A stretch of DNA of 64,000 nucleotides from Planktomarina sp. (GCA_016780825.1 JADHLF010000003.1:40215-104214); one strand, 5' to 3'; positions 33,645 through 43,191 are shown, counted from the stretch's first letter. Made by a program: numbers and translations. Notes: generated by a model from the sequence alone, not told the origin.

Positions 33645-34520
33645 ATGATTTCGCGTTTGCTCAAAACCCTGTGGCAGCACCTCCGCTATATCCCGCTGCT
33701 GTCAGCCTTAACCATCTCCCGTGGTCGCGCCTTTGACCGCCGCGCTCAGGCTTTTGGGGGGTTGGTTGGTCTCCTCGTCCGATTTTTTCCCCTAGCACGC
33801 CGGCGCGTTGAGACTGAATTGCGGCGTGTCTATCCGAATATGCCGCGCCGGGAGCGGTTGGATCTGTGCCGCAATATGGGCCGCAATATGGGCCGCACCC
33901 TGTATGAAATCCTGCATTGCAGCGAATTTCAAACCCTACACCACCGCAACACCGTGTCCGGCCCCGGGCTTGCCGCCCTGCAAAAGGCTCATGCCGAGGG
34001 CAAGGGGGCCATCATCGTCTCTGGCCATTTCGGCCAATGGGAGGCTGTGCGCTCCACACTCAAATCATTAGGGTTAGAGACGGGCGCCGTCTATCGGCCG
34101 CAAACCAACCGCCATTATGAGCGGCGCTTGTATTCGGGCATCGCCGCGGGCGGCAAGCCTATTCTGGCCACTGGGAAAATTGGCACCCGCGCCCTGGTGC
34201 GCCATGTGCAATCTGGCGGTTTTATCGCAATTTTACTGGATGAGAAATATCCCGATGGGGTACGTTTGCCGTTTTTGGGGCAACCGGCGCTCACGGCTTT
34301 GGTCGCGGCGCAATTGGCGATCAAATATGATCTGCCGCTGGTGCCCGCATTCGGCACCCGCACCGAGGATGGCACGACATTCGCTGTGGATTTTGATGCT
34401 CCTATTCCCGCCACTGACAGCATCACGATGACCCAGGCCTTCAATGACAATCTATCAGCGCGGATTTTGGCCAATCCCGATCAATGGTATTGGTTGCTTG
34501 GCCGCTGGCAGGGCGCTTAG
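33645..34520 (+). CDS. LpxL/HtrB-like lysophospholipid or lipid A acyltransferase
   Basis: A 291-residue member of the bacterial lipid A acyltransferase family. The catalytic HX4E is HFGQWE (His128, Glu133) in IIVSGHFGQWEAVRS, preceded by the family-typical RRVETELRRVYPNMPRRER and NMGRTLYEIL. Substrate is either Kdo2-lipid A or a lyso-lipid such as the precursor of ornithine lipids; the sequence alone does not decide. GTG at 33642 and ATG at 33645 are both possible starts. The next gene, pheS, begins 111 bases later. Confidence 0.85.
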   Translation: MISRLLKTLWQHLRYIPLLSALTISRGRAFDRRAQAFGGLVGLLVRFFPLARRRVETELRRVYPNMPRRERLDLCRNMGRNMGRTLYEILHCSEFQTLHHRNTVSGPGLAALQKAHAEGKGAIIVSGHFGQWEAVRSTLKSLGLETGAVYRPQTNRHYERRLYSGIAAGGKPILATGKIGTRALVRHVQSGGFIAILLDEKYPDGVRLPFLGQPALTALVAAQLAIKYDLPLVPAFGTRTEDGTTFAVDFDAPIPATDSITMTQAFNDNLSARILANPDQWYWLLGRWQGA

Positions 34521-34631
34521 GGGACCTCCTAGGGCTCTCACCCCCGGCGCGGCCGGAAGTTTTGCGCAAGCGCCCTTGCTCGCGCCGCATAATCTCGCTA
34601 GCACGGGGCGCAATATAATTTGGAGGATCCG

Positions 34632-35705
34632 ATGGATGATCTGCGCGAAAAATATTTAACCCTCATTTCAGCGGCGGCGGATGAAGCTGCCTTGGAAGAG
34701 CTGCGCGTTCAAGCTGTTGGGAAGAAGGGCGAGATCAGCCTGCAAATGCGGTCATTGGGCAAAATGTCGCCCGAAGAGCGGCAGGCGGCGGGCCCCGCGC
34801 TCAATGCGTTAAAGGATGAGGTGAATTCCGCCCTGAATGCGCGCAAATCGGCCATGGCGGATGCGGCCTTGGAAGAGCGTTTGCGCTCCGAATGGCTGGA
34901 TGTCACACTGCCGGGGCGATCAAGGCCGGCTGGGACCATCCACCCAATTTCCCAAGTTTGGGAGGAAGTCACCGCGATTTTTGCGGATATGGGATTTTCC
35001 GTGGCTGAAGGGCCGCAGATCGAAACGGATTGGTATAATTTTGACGCGCTCAACATGCCCGGCCATCACCCCGCGCGCGCCGAGATGGACACCTTCTATA
35101 CCCACAGAGCCGAGGGCGATGACCGCCCGCCGCATGTGCTGCGCACCCATACCAGCCCGGTTCAAATCCGCTCAATGGAAAAAATGGGCGCGCCGATGCG
35201 GGTGATCTGCCCCGGTCGGGTGTATCGGGCCGATTATGATCAGACCCATACGCCGATGTTTCATCAGGTTGAGGGTTTGGCGCTGGACACAGATATTTCC
35301 ATGGCCAATTTGAAGTGGTGCCTCGAAGAATTCGTGAAAGCCTTCTTCGAAGTGGATGATGTCGAGCTGCGGTTCCGCGCTTCGCACTTCCCCTTTACGG
35401 AACCTTCCGCCGAGGTGGATATTCGCTGCTCCTGGGCAGATGGGCAGCTGAAAGTGGGCGAGGGGGATGATTGGCTCGAGATTTTGGGCTCTGGCATGGT
35501 GCATCCCAAAGTCTTGGCTGCGGGTGGAATTGATGCCGCGAAATATCAAGGCTTTGCCTTCGGAATGGGCATTGATCGGATCGCTATGCTGAAATACGGC
35601 ATTCCTGATTTGCGGGCCTTTTTTGACAGCGACCTGCGCTGGCTGCGCCATTATGGTTTTGCGGCGCTGGATAAGCCGGGGTTGGTTAGCGGGCTGAGCC
35701 GATGA
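34632..35705 (+). CDS. pheS: Phenylalanine-tRNA ligase subunit alpha
   Basis: Catalytic subunit of the alpha2-beta2 synthetase. The ATG at 34632 has TGGAGG 5 bases upstream and gives the normal opening DDLREKYLTLIS; the frame begins 4 codons earlier. The 357 residues include the N-terminal coiled coil, the class II motif 2 (RVICPGRVYRADYDQTHTPMFHQ) and motif 3 (FAFGMGIDRIAMLKYGI). The gene order pheS, amidotransferase, pheT means the two synthetase subunits are separated by one unrelated gene. Confidence 0.97.
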   Translation: MDDLREKYLTLISAAADEAALEELRVQAVGKKGEISLQMRSLGKMSPEERQAAGPALNALKDEVNSALNARKSAMADAALEERLRSEWLDVTLPGRSRPAGTIHPISQVWEEVTAIFADMGFSVAEGPQIETDWYNFDALNMPGHHPARAEMDTFYTHRAEGDDRPPHVLRTHTSPVQIRSMEKMGAPMRVICPGRVYRADYDQTHTPMFHQVEGLALDTDISMANLKWCLEEFVKAFFEVDDVELRFRASHFPFTEPSAEVDIRCSWADGQLKVGEGDDWLEILGSGMVHPKVLAAGGIDAAKYQGFAFGMGIDRIAMLKYGIPDLRAFFDSDLRWLRHYGFAALDKPGLVSGLSR

Positions 35706-35738
35706 TGCCGATCCAAGGGGCGTCATTGCTGTGACCTC

Positions 35739-36464
35739 ATGACCCGGATTTTGATTGTCGATTCCAATGGGCCGGGATTGCCGGCCCTGGGGCCGGGCTT
35801 TGCTGCGGTCCTGACGGCAGTTTCGCGGCACATCACCTGCAGCCTCTGCGCGCCCTACTTGGGGCAGGCCCTGCCCGAAGGGGTGTTTGATGGGGTGGTG
35901 TTGACCGGGTCTGCGGTGCCATGGTGTGTCGATGCACCCGAGGGGCAGGTTCTGCGGGACATCTGGGACCAAGTTACCGGCTGGAAGGTGCCTATTTGGG
36001 GCTCTTGCAACGGCATGCAATTGGCCGCTTTTATGCTGGGGGGGCGTTGCGCCGCCTCGCCGCAGGGCGATGAAGATGGGCTGGCGGAGGCTATAACTCT
36101 AACCGACATTGGGCGCGTGCACCCTATGATGCAGGGGCGCGCCTACCAGTTTTGCGCGCCTTGCGTGCATCGCGACGAGGTGCAGCGCCTGCCCCATGGG
36201 GCGCGTCTGTTGGCGGGAAACGCCCATTCGCCGGTGCAGGCCTTTGCCTATGAAACCGCCGATATAAGCTTTTGGGGCACGCAGTATCACCCCGAATTTT
36301 CACTCGCAGAGGTTGCAGCTTGGCTGGCGGATCGTGGCAAATCACTGCCCGATACCGAAGAGCGGGACGGGCAGGGCGATCTAGCTCTTGCAACCCGGAC
36401 CTTGGAATTGCAAAACTGGCTGGCACATGTCACATCGCGCCACAGAACCACAGGGGCAAGTTAA
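35739..36464 (+). CDS. Class I glutamine amidotransferase-like protein inside the pheST operon
   Basis: A 241-residue GATase. The nucleophile is Cys90 in PIWGSCNGMQLA, and His184/Glu186 in TQYHPEFSLAE complete the triad. The stop overlaps the pheT ATG (TAATG), so it is translationally coupled with the beta subunit. Stand-alone members of this family hydrolyse gamma-glutamyl compounds or act with an unknown synthetase; no partner subunit is adjacent. It starts 33 bases after pheS. The placement between the two subunits of one enzyme is the notable feature. Confidence 0.87.
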   Translation: MTRILIVDSNGPGLPALGPGFAAVLTAVSRHITCSLCAPYLGQALPEGVFDGVVLTGSAVPWCVDAPEGQVLRDIWDQVTGWKVPIWGSCNGMQLAAFMLGGRCAASPQGDEDGLAEAITLTDIGRVHPMMQGRAYQFCAPCVHRDEVQRLPHGARLLAGNAHSPVQAFAYETADISFWGTQYHPEFSLAEVAAWLADRGKSLPDTEERDGQGDLALATRTLELQNWLAHVTSRHRTTGAS

Positions 36465-38857
36465 TGAAATTCACACTGTCTTGGTTGAAAGACCATTTAG
36501 AGACCCAAGCGAGCTTGGATGAGATCACCTATGCTTTGACCGACTTGGGTCTGGAAGTGGAAGGGGTTGAAAATCCAGCGGCTAAGCTGGCGGCTTTCAC
36601 GATTGGCAAGGTGATCCAGGCGGAACAACATCCGGATGCGGATAAGCTGCGGGTCTGTCAGGTGGAGACCGCGAATGGTGTGACGCAAATTATCTGCGGC
36701 GCGCCGAATGCGCGCGAGGGCATTACGGTCGTCGTGGCGGCGCCGGGCGTATATGTCCCGGGCATTGATACCACAATTGGTGTTGGCAAGATCCGCGGTA
36801 TTGAGAGCTTTGGCATGATGTGCTCCGAGCGCGAGATGGAGTTGAGCGACGAGCATGATGGAATCATCGAGCTGGAGTCGGGCGATGTGGGACAAAGCTA
36901 CGCCGATTGGCTGGCGCAGAACGATCCGGCGCGCGTCGATCCGGTGATTGAAATCGCCATCACGCCAAATCGTCCTGATGCCCTGGGCGTGCGCGGCATT
37001 GCCTGGGATTTGGCCGCGCGTGGCTTGGGCAAGTTGAAAGATCGCGATGTGACACCGGTGCCAGTCGGCTTCACCACTGATTTCTCCGTCTCGATTGATG
37101 AGGATACTTTAGACGGTTGTCCGATATTCTGCGGTCGGGTTATCCGTGGGGTCAAAAATGGCCCAAGCCCAGAATGGTTGCAACAGGCGCTGCGGGCCAT
37201 CGGACTTCGGCCGATCAGTTTTCTGGTGGATGTCACCAATTTTTTCACCATGGATCGCAACCGGCCGTTGCATGTGTTTGATGCGGATAAAATTGCTGGA
37301 AATTTACGGGTGCACCGTGCCAGAGGCGGCGAAGAAATTGCTGCGCTGGACGAGAAAACCTATCAGTTTTCCGAAGGCCAAATGGTGATCAGCGATGACA
37401 CCGGAGCGCAAAGCATCGCTGGCATCATGGGGGGGGCTGATACCGGGTGCTCGGACGATACGGTCACTGTCTTTGTTGAATCGGCCTATTGGAACCCGGT
37501 GCAGATTGCCTATGCAGGCCGCGGCTTGCAGATCAATTCTGATGCCCGTTACCGGTTTGAACGCGGTGTGGATCCTGCCTTCACGCAGGAAGGCTTGGAG
37601 CATGCGGTGCGCATGATCGTGGATCACGCCGGCGGCGAAGCCTCCCAGCTGATTCAAGCGGGCGCGGTGCCGAATACCGAACGGGCTTTCAAGTTGGATG
37701 TAGAGCGGGTTAAGTTGCTTGTGGGAATGGATATTCCCGAGCGGATGCAGCGCTCCACATTGACAGATCTTGGGTTCCGTCTTGAGGGCGATATGGCGCA
37801 TGTGCCAAGCTGGCGACCAGATGTGATGGGAGAGGCGGATTTGGTGGAAGAGGTGGCGCGCATAGCCTCCTTGACCAAATTGGTGGGCAAGCCCTTGGCG
37901 CGGGTGGATTTGGGTGTGCCGAAGCCGGTATTGTCTCGGTCTCAGACGCGCGAGCAAACTGCGCGGCGCATGATTGCAGCATTGGGGTATAATGAATGCG
38001 TGACCTATAGCTTTATTGACCGAAAATCGGCGGAGATGTTTGGCGGTGGCTCGGATGCGACCATGCTGTCTAATCCTATCAGCTCAGAGATGAGCCATAT
38101 GCGCCCGTCACTTTTGCCGGGGCTGCTCCATGCGGCGGCGCGCAATCAAGCGCGCGGTATTGCGGATATGGCCTTGTTCGAAGTGGGTCCGATCTGGCAT
38201 GGCGGCGAGCCGGAAGATCAAGAGACCTTGGCCTGTGGAATTTTAGTTGGCCATACCGGTCCGAAAGATGTGCATGGCACCCGCCGCGCGGTCGATATCT
38301 ATGACGCTAAAGCGGATGTCGAAGCTGTGCTCCAGGCGATTGGGGCCCCATCAAAGGTGCAGTTTCAGCGCGGCCTGTCTGATTGGTGGCATCCGGGCCG
38401 ATCGGCCCGCATGGCCTTGGGCAAGACGTCTCTGGCCGGTTTTGGTGAAATTCATCCAAAAGTTCTTGCGGCTTTGGATGTGAAAGGCCCGGTCGTGGCT
38501 TTCGCAATACATACAAAAAACATCCCAGTTCCGAAGTCGAAATCGGCCACACGCCCGGCCTTGGACATCTCTGATTTGCAAGCGGTGGAGCGTGATTTTG
38601 CCTTTGTCGTGGATCAATCGGTGGAGGCGATCACCTTGGTGAATGCCGCCAAAGGGGCTGATAAGGTCCTGATTGACGATGTGCGCGTCTTTGACGAATT
38701 TTCCGGCGGCTCTTTGGCGGCTGGATTGAAGTCTTTGGCGGTGACAGTCCGGCTGCAACCCAGGGATGCGACTTTGAAAGATGCCGATATCGAGGCCGTG
38801 GCTGAAAAAATCGTTGAGAAAGTCACGAAAGCCACCGGCGGAAGCCTGCGCGGGTGA
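36464..38857 (+). CDS. pheT: Phenylalanine-tRNA ligase subunit beta
   Basis: Editing and tRNA-binding subunit, 797 residues. The ATG at 36464 gives the standard KFTLSWLKDHLETQASLDEI; the frame continues 64 codons upstream only as a shadow of the amidotransferase gene. Domains in order are the OB-fold EMAP-like region (about 39-150; QAEQHPDADKLRVCQV), B3/B4 editing domain, B5 (RFERGVDPAFTQEGLEHA nearby), and the C-terminal FDX-ACB anticodon domain ending VEKVTKATGGSLRG. Confidence 0.97.
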   Translation: MKFTLSWLKDHLETQASLDEITYALTDLGLEVEGVENPAAKLAAFTIGKVIQAEQHPDADKLRVCQVETANGVTQIICGAPNAREGITVVVAAPGVYVPGIDTTIGVGKIRGIESFGMMCSEREMELSDEHDGIIELESGDVGQSYADWLAQNDPARVDPVIEIAITPNRPDALGVRGIAWDLAARGLGKLKDRDVTPVPVGFTTDFSVSIDEDTLDGCPIFCGRVIRGVKNGPSPEWLQQALRAIGLRPISFLVDVTNFFTMDRNRPLHVFDADKIAGNLRVHRARGGEEIAALDEKTYQFSEGQMVISDDTGAQSIAGIMGGADTGCSDDTVTVFVESAYWNPVQIAYAGRGLQINSDARYRFERGVDPAFTQEGLEHAVRMIVDHAGGEASQLIQAGAVPNTERAFKLDVERVKLLVGMDIPERMQRSTLTDLGFRLEGDMAHVPSWRPDVMGEADLVEEVARIASLTKLVGKPLARVDLGVPKPVLSRSQTREQTARRMIAALGYNECVTYSFIDRKSAEMFGGGSDATMLSNPISSEMSHMRPSLLPGLLHAAARNQARGIADMALFEVGPIWHGGEPEDQETLACGILVGHTGPKDVHGTRRAVDIYDAKADVEAVLQAIGAPSKVQFQRGLSDWWHPGRSARMALGKTSLAGFGEIHPKVLAALDVKGPVVAFAIHTKNIPVPKSKSATRPALDISDLQAVERDFAFVVDQSVEAITLVNAAKGADKVLIDDVRVFDEFSGGSLAAGLKSLAVTVRLQPRDATLKDADIEAVAEKIVEKVTKATGGSLRG

Positions 38858-39044
38858 CGCTTTGCTCTGCCTCGGCTCTTCTGTCAGGTTCGCGGTCGCG
38901 TCGCGCATGGATTTGAGGCTCGTAGCCCGCCATCCCACGGCATAACGCCTTGCGCGGTATTGAGGTGTTGTGATCACAGGTGTTTGGGCTTAGGGTGGTA
39001 AAATATCCTTTTTCTGGCGACCATTTGAGAGATTTGGCGAAGAT

Positions 39045-39503
39045 ATGAAACTAGACGCTACAGATCGTCGATTATTATCGGTTTTGCAGGTCAAAGGCCG
39101 CATTTCGAATTCGGATTTGGCCGATCAGGTCAATATGTCGGCCTCTGCCTGTCATCGGCGCGTCGGCCGTCTGGAGGCTGAGGGCTATATTCGCGATTAT
39201 GTCGCGCTGGTGGATCCGCGCAAAGTGGACCGCCGCACGACGGTTTTTGTCGAGATTACCTTAAGCGGGCAAACGGACGAGGTCTTGGTCGCCTTCGAAA
39301 AAGCGGTGGCGCTGATTCCCGATGTCTTGGAATGTCATTTGATGGCCGGCAGCGCGGATTATTTGCTGAAAGTGGTGGCGAAAGACACCGATGATTTCGC
39401 CAAAATCCATCGTGCCTTTCTAGCCAAATTGCCCGGTGTCGCACAGATGCAGTCAAGCTTTGCGCTGCGCACCGTGTTCAAAACCACCGCACTTCCGCTT
39501 TAG
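39045..39503 (+). CDS. Lrp/AsnC family transcriptional regulator
   Basis: A 152-residue feast/famine regulator. The winged HTH (DATDRRLLSVLQVKGRISNSDL and CHRRVGRLEAEGYIRDY) is followed by the RAM ligand-binding domain (ECHLMAGSADYLLKVVAKD). Members sense amino acids and act as octamers. It is not adjacent to any obvious amino-acid target; pheST lies upstream on the same strand with a 187-base gap. Which genes it controls cannot be read here. Confidence 0.93.
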   Translation: MKLDATDRRLLSVLQVKGRISNSDLADQVNMSASACHRRVGRLEAEGYIRDYVALVDPRKVDRRTTVFVEITLSGQTDEVLVAFEKAVALIPDVLECHLMAGSADYLLKVVAKDTDDFAKIHRAFLAKLPGVAQMQSSFALRTVFKTTALPL

Positions 39504-39510
39504 GCAACAA

Positions 39511-39537
39511 AAAACCCCCACTGAACGCGGGGGTTTC
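39511..39537. terminator. Bidirectional terminator between the Lrp gene and rpsU
   Basis: AAACCCCC (39513-39520), loop ACTGAACGC, GGGGGTTT (39530-39537). The long A run (39508-39515) gives a T-tract on the minus strand, making it strongest for rpsU, with a weaker T3 tail on the plus strand for the regulator. Confidence 0.8.
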
Positions 39538-39580
39538 ATGTGTTTCGGAGCGCGTAGCCCAGAGCAATGATTCACATCAT

Positions 39581-39781
39581 TTACCCTTCACGTTCAGCTT
39601 TCTTACGCGCCAGCTTACGGGTGCGACGGATGGACTCGGCCTTCTCGCGCGCATTTTTCTCGGATGGTTTCTCGAAATGTTGCTTGAGCTTCATTTCACG
39701 AAACACACCTTCGCGTTGTAGCTTTTTCTTCAAAGCCCGGAGGGCCTGATCGACATTATTGTCGCGAACACTAACCTGCAT
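39581..39781 (-). CDS. rpsU: 30S ribosomal protein S21
   Basis: A 66-residue, very basic protein: QVSVRDNNVDQALRALKKKLQR and the lysine/arginine-rich tail ending ARKKAEREG. The length and pattern are standard for alphaproteobacterial S21. It is transcribed away from a divergent COQ9 gene; this rpsU-COQ9 pairing is one I recall across Rhodobacterales. Confidence 0.96.
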   Translation of the reverse strand: MQVSVRDNNVDQALRALKKKLQREGVFREMKLKQHFEKPSEKNAREKAESIRRTRKLARKKAEREG

Positions 39782-39883
39782 GTGGTTTTCACCACCTTTC
39801 TAGTTTAAATTGCAAAATTGCAGGAGGCTGCTCCATAGCGCAGGCTTGATGCTTTGTCTAGCGGCCAGATACTTGGGGGATCC

Positions 39884-40564
39884 ATGAAAGTCGAACAACA
39901 CTTATCAGAACTTCTTGCAGCGATCCTGCCCCATGTGGTGTTTGATGGCTGGTCGCAAACCAGCTTTGATTGCGCAGTGGCGGATTTGAAAATGGACCCG
40001 GGTTTTGCGGCCATGCTCGCGCCGCGTGGCGCGCTGGATTTGGCCGTCGCCTATCATCGTCAAGGCGATGCAAAGATGCGCGCGGCCTATCTGTCCGCAT
40101 CCACTGTCTCCCTGAAAATTAGAGAAAAAATTACATTGGCGGTGCGACTGCGACTGGAAGCGATTGCCGATAAAGAGGCCGTGAGGCGCGCCACCTCGCT
40201 CTTTGCTTTGCCACAACATGCGGGCGAAGGTGCCAAGCTGATTTGGGGAACGGCTGATCATATTTGGGATGTCTTGGGAGACAGCTCGCGCGATGTGAAT
40301 TGGTATTCAAAGCGCGCGACCTTAAGTGCGGTCTATGGTGCAACGGTGTTATTTTGGCTGGGCGATGAGAGCCCGGGCCATGCGGCGACCTGGGCATTTT
40401 TGGATCGGCGCATTGAAAATGTGATGCAAATCGAAATCGCCAAGGCAAAGATTCGCGATAACAAACCCCTGAATGCCGCTTTGGCAGGGCCGCTTTGGCT
40501 TTTGGGTAAGATCAAAGCCCCCCAAAGGCGCGATGATTTGCCGGGGCGGGCGTCTAAGTTTTAG
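39884..40564 (+). CDS. COQ9 family ubiquinone-biosynthesis protein
   Basis: A 226-residue helical lipid-binding protein that supports the COQ7-type hydroxylation steps of ubiquinone synthesis in alphaproteobacteria and mitochondria. The start at 39884 has GGGGGA upstream. Family features are VVFDGWSQTSFDCAV at the start, the TLAVRLRLEAIADKEAVRRATSL-type helix, and DVNWYSKRATLSAVYGATVLFWLGDESPG in the core. It is followed 27 bases later by a quinone oxidoreductase. Confidence 0.9.
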   Translation: MKVEQHLSELLAAILPHVVFDGWSQTSFDCAVADLKMDPGFAAMLAPRGALDLAVAYHRQGDAKMRAAYLSASTVSLKIREKITLAVRLRLEAIADKEAVRRATSLFALPQHAGEGAKLIWGTADHIWDVLGDSSRDVNWYSKRATLSAVYGATVLFWLGDESPGHAATWAFLDRRIENVMQIEIAKAKIRDNKPLNAALAGPLWLLGKIKAPQRRDDLPGRASKF

Positions 40565-40591
40565 TCTGGAAATTTGTGAAGGAGGGCGAAG

Positions 40592-41569
40592 ATGTCCCAA
40601 ATGACGGCTGTTGAAATAACGGCGCCCGGCGCAGCAGATGTGTTGAAAGTCACGACGCGCCCCCGCCCGCGCGCCGGTCATGGGCAGGTGGTGATTGCCT
40701 TGGCCTATGCGGGGGTCAATAGGCCCGACGCGCTACAGCGCGCAGGGCTTTATAACCCACCCACCGGCGCCAGCGATCTGCCGGGGCTGGAGGGGGCTGG
40801 GATCATCGCCGAAGTGGGGGCGGGCGTGACCGAATGGGCCGTCGGCGATGAGGTTTGCGCGCTCTTGCCAGGCGGCGGATATGCGGAATTTGTCGCCACC
40901 TCGGCCCGCCACTGCTTGCCTATCCCCCGGGGGTTGAGCTTGAAGCAAGCCGCTTGCCTGCCGGAGACCTTTTTTACCGTCTATTCCAATGTCTTTCAGC
41001 GCGGTGCATTGCAGGCTGGAGAAAAATTTTTGGTGCATGGCGGCTCCTCAGGCATCGGAACAACGGCCATTCAACTGGCACATTTATTCGGGGCTCGGGT
41101 CTTTGCGACGGCTGGGTCAGAGGCCAAATGCCAAGCCTGTAAGGACCTTGGGGCAGAGCGGGTGATGAATTATCACCATGAGGTCTTTGAGGACGTCCTG
41201 AAAGCCTATGGGGGTATGAACCTCATTCTCGATATGGTCGGCGGATCCTATATTCAACGCAATCTCAAATCCTTGGCCGATGATGGGCGTTTGGTTCAGA
41301 TTGCCTTTCTTCAAGGGCCGAAGGTGGAGCTCAATTTCGTGCAAATGATGACCCGCCGTTTGACCTTGACGGGCTCGACCCTGCGCCCGCAAAGCGATCT
41401 GGCCAAGGCTAAAATTGCGCAGGCCTTGCACGATGAGGTGTGGCCGCATCTGGCGGCTGGCCGCATTGCCCCTGTCCTGGACAGCACATTTCCGATGGCT
41501 GAGGCTCATAAGGCCCATGCGCATATGGAAGCCAGCCAGCATATCGGTAAAATCGTTTTGGAAATTTAA
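40592..41569 (+). CDS. NAD(P)H quinone oxidoreductase, PIG3-like zinc-independent MDR
   Basis: A 325-residue medium-chain reductase. Substrate-domain motifs are PRPRAGHGQVVIALAYAGVNRPD and GLEGAGIIAEVGAGV; the Rossmann loop is VHGGSSGIGTTAIQLA. The catalytic zinc cysteines of alcohol dehydrogenases are absent, as expected for the PIG3/QorA-like group. It would reduce quinones one electron at a time using NADPH. A GGAGGG element precedes the ATG. Co-transcription with COQ9 is likely; a shared quinone theme is inference. Confidence 0.9.
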   Translation: MSQMTAVEITAPGAADVLKVTTRPRPRAGHGQVVIALAYAGVNRPDALQRAGLYNPPTGASDLPGLEGAGIIAEVGAGVTEWAVGDEVCALLPGGGYAEFVATSARHCLPIPRGLSLKQAACLPETFFTVYSNVFQRGALQAGEKFLVHGGSSGIGTTAIQLAHLFGARVFATAGSEAKCQACKDLGAERVMNYHHEVFEDVLKAYGGMNLILDMVGGSYIQRNLKSLADDGRLVQIAFLQGPKVELNFVQMMTRRLTLTGSTLRPQSDLAKAKIAQALHDEVWPHLAAGRIAPVLDSTFPMAEAHKAHAHMEASQHIGKIVLEI

Positions 41570-41750
41570 ACCCATATGCTCAGTTATAAATAAGTGCAGA
41601 GGGTCCTGCGGGGGCTTTCCCTTTCCGGCGCAAGGGATTATACAGCTGCCAAGTTTCCCAAACATGGTAACTCGTCCCGCCAAAACCCGGGACCGCCGCG
41701 AGGCGTTGAGGAAGCTATGTCTGGACTTACAGTTTAGGATGGAGGCCGAA

Positions 41751-42506
41751 ATGGCAAAACCAATTATGGCAAAGGCCACCGCAGTTTGGCTGGTGGATAA
41801 TACAACCCTCAGCTTCAAACAGATTGCTGATTTTGTTGAAATGCATGAGCTTGAAATTCAAGGCATTGCCGATGGGGATGTGGCTACGGGGGTGAAGGGT
41901 TTTGATCCAATTGCCAACAATCAGTTGACCCAAGAGGAGCTGGACAAGGCGCAGGCCGACCCAAGCCATAAGCTGACTTTGAAGTATTATGCTGCCGCCG
42001 TCGGCGAAGAAAAACGCCGTGGTCCGCGCTATACGCCCCTGTCCAAACGTCAAGATCGCCCGGCATCAATCCTTTGGTTGGTTAAGTTTCATCCGGAGCT
42101 TTCTGATGGTCAAATTTCGAAATTGGTCGGAACAACCAAACCAACCATTCAGGCGATCCGTGAGCGGACCCATTGGAATATTACCAACATCAACCCGATT
42201 GATCCTGTGGCCTTGGGCCTGTGCAAACAGTCAGAGTTGGATGCTTTGGTGCAAAAGGCAAATGCCAAGAAATTGCGGGATGGTAAGGCGATGTCCGACG
42301 ATGAGCGTCGCCGCCTGGTCAGCACTGAGCAAAGCCTTGGCATGCCCGAAGAGCCGCGCATCCCAGCCGCCATTTCTGGTCTGGAAACCTTCACTCTGGC
42401 CGATGCACCAGAGGAAGAGGAAGACGAGCGTCAGCATGGGGATTTGTTGGATGCCGACAGTTTCTTCAATCTGCCCAGCGGCAACGGTGCAGAGCAGCCG
42501 GGCTGA
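41751..42506 (+). CDS. trcR: Cell-cycle transcriptional regulator TrcR (DUF1013)
   Basis: A 251-residue DUF1013 protein. The start at 41751 has GGAGG 5 bases upstream and gives AKPIMAKATAVWLVDNTTLSF. The sequence follows the family closely: EMHELEIQGIADGDVATGVKGFDPI, then ASILWLVKFHPELSDGQISKLVGTTKPT and INPIDPVALGLCKQSELDALV. TrcR has been characterised as a cell-cycle-linked DNA-binding regulator in Sinorhizobium and Rhodobacterales. The C-terminus is acidic (APEEEEDERQHG). A clear terminator follows. Confidence 0.93.
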   Translation: MAKPIMAKATAVWLVDNTTLSFKQIADFVEMHELEIQGIADGDVATGVKGFDPIANNQLTQEELDKAQADPSHKLTLKYYAAAVGEEKRRGPRYTPLSKRQDRPASILWLVKFHPELSDGQISKLVGTTKPTIQAIRERTHWNITNINPIDPVALGLCKQSELDALVQKANAKKLRDGKAMSDDERRRLVSTEQSLGMPEEPRIPAAISGLETFTLADAPEEEEDERQHGDLLDADSFFNLPSGNGAEQPG

Positions 42507-42534
42507 AGCGAGGCACGTCTACGCAGTAGCAGTC

Positions 42535-42562
42535 AAGGCGGCTTCGGCCGCCTTTTCTTTTT
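42535..42562 (+). terminator. Rho-independent terminator after trcR
   Basis: AAGGCGGC (42535-42542), tetraloop TTCG, GCCGCCTT (42547-42554), then TTCTTTTTT. An extra-stable UUCG loop and an 8-bp stem. Confidence 0.9.
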
Positions 42563-42581
42563 TCCCGAGCCGACTGTGCGC

Positions 42582-43175
42582 TTAAAGCGTTTTGCGTGCC
42601 CGGAGGGCCGCCGTGATGGTTCCGTCGTCCAAATAGTCGAGCTCACCGCCAATCGGCACACCCTGAGCCAGGGTTGAGACGCGCACATCGCCCAGTTGAT
42701 CGGCGATATAATGGGCGGTGGTTTGCCCGTCGATGGTGGCATTGAGCGCTAGGATCACCTCGGTGACATTCTCATCACGGACCCTGCGCAATAGCCGAGG
42801 AATGCGCAGTTCATCGGGACCTATGGCATCAAGTGCCGAAAGAGTTCCGCCCAGCACATGATAGCGGCCCTTGAACATATGGCTGCGCTCCATGGCCCAA
42901 AGGTCAGAGACTTCCTCCACCACACAAATCTCACCATTCTCGCGTTTGGGATTTTGGCAAATGTCGCAAGTATCCTGCGTGCCGATATTGCCGCAATTGA
43001 GACATTCGCGAACGGTGACGGCCACCTCGGCCAAAACATCCGCCAGAGGCGTCATCAACAGGGCCCGTTTTTTGATCATATGCAAAACCGCGCGCCGCGC
43101 CGACCGCGGCCCAAGCCCCGGCAGCTTGGCCATCAATTCGATCAAATGGTCGAGATCTTTGCTGCTGTTGCTCAT
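42582..43175 (-). CDS. recR: Recombination mediator protein RecR
   Basis: DNA-repair protein that with RecO/RecF loads RecA at gaps. The 197 residues contain the helix-hairpin-helix LAKLPGLGPRSARRAVLHM, the four-cysteine zinc finger CLNCGNIGTQDTCDIC, and the Toprim domain (ICVVEEVSDLWAMER, ILALNATIDGQTTAHYI). It is the last gene of the dnaX-ybaB-recR operon and converges on the trcR terminator. Confidence 0.96.
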   Translation of the reverse strand: MSNSSKDLDHLIELMAKLPGLGPRSARRAVLHMIKKRALLMTPLADVLAEVAVTVRECLNCGNIGTQDTCDICQNPKRENGEICVVEEVSDLWAMERSHMFKGRYHVLGGTLSALDAIGPDELRIPRLLRRVRDENVTEVILALNATIDGQTTAHYIADQLGDVRVSTLAQGVPIGGELDYLDDGTITAALRARKTL

Positions 43176-43191
43176 GGATCGGGCCTAAAGG

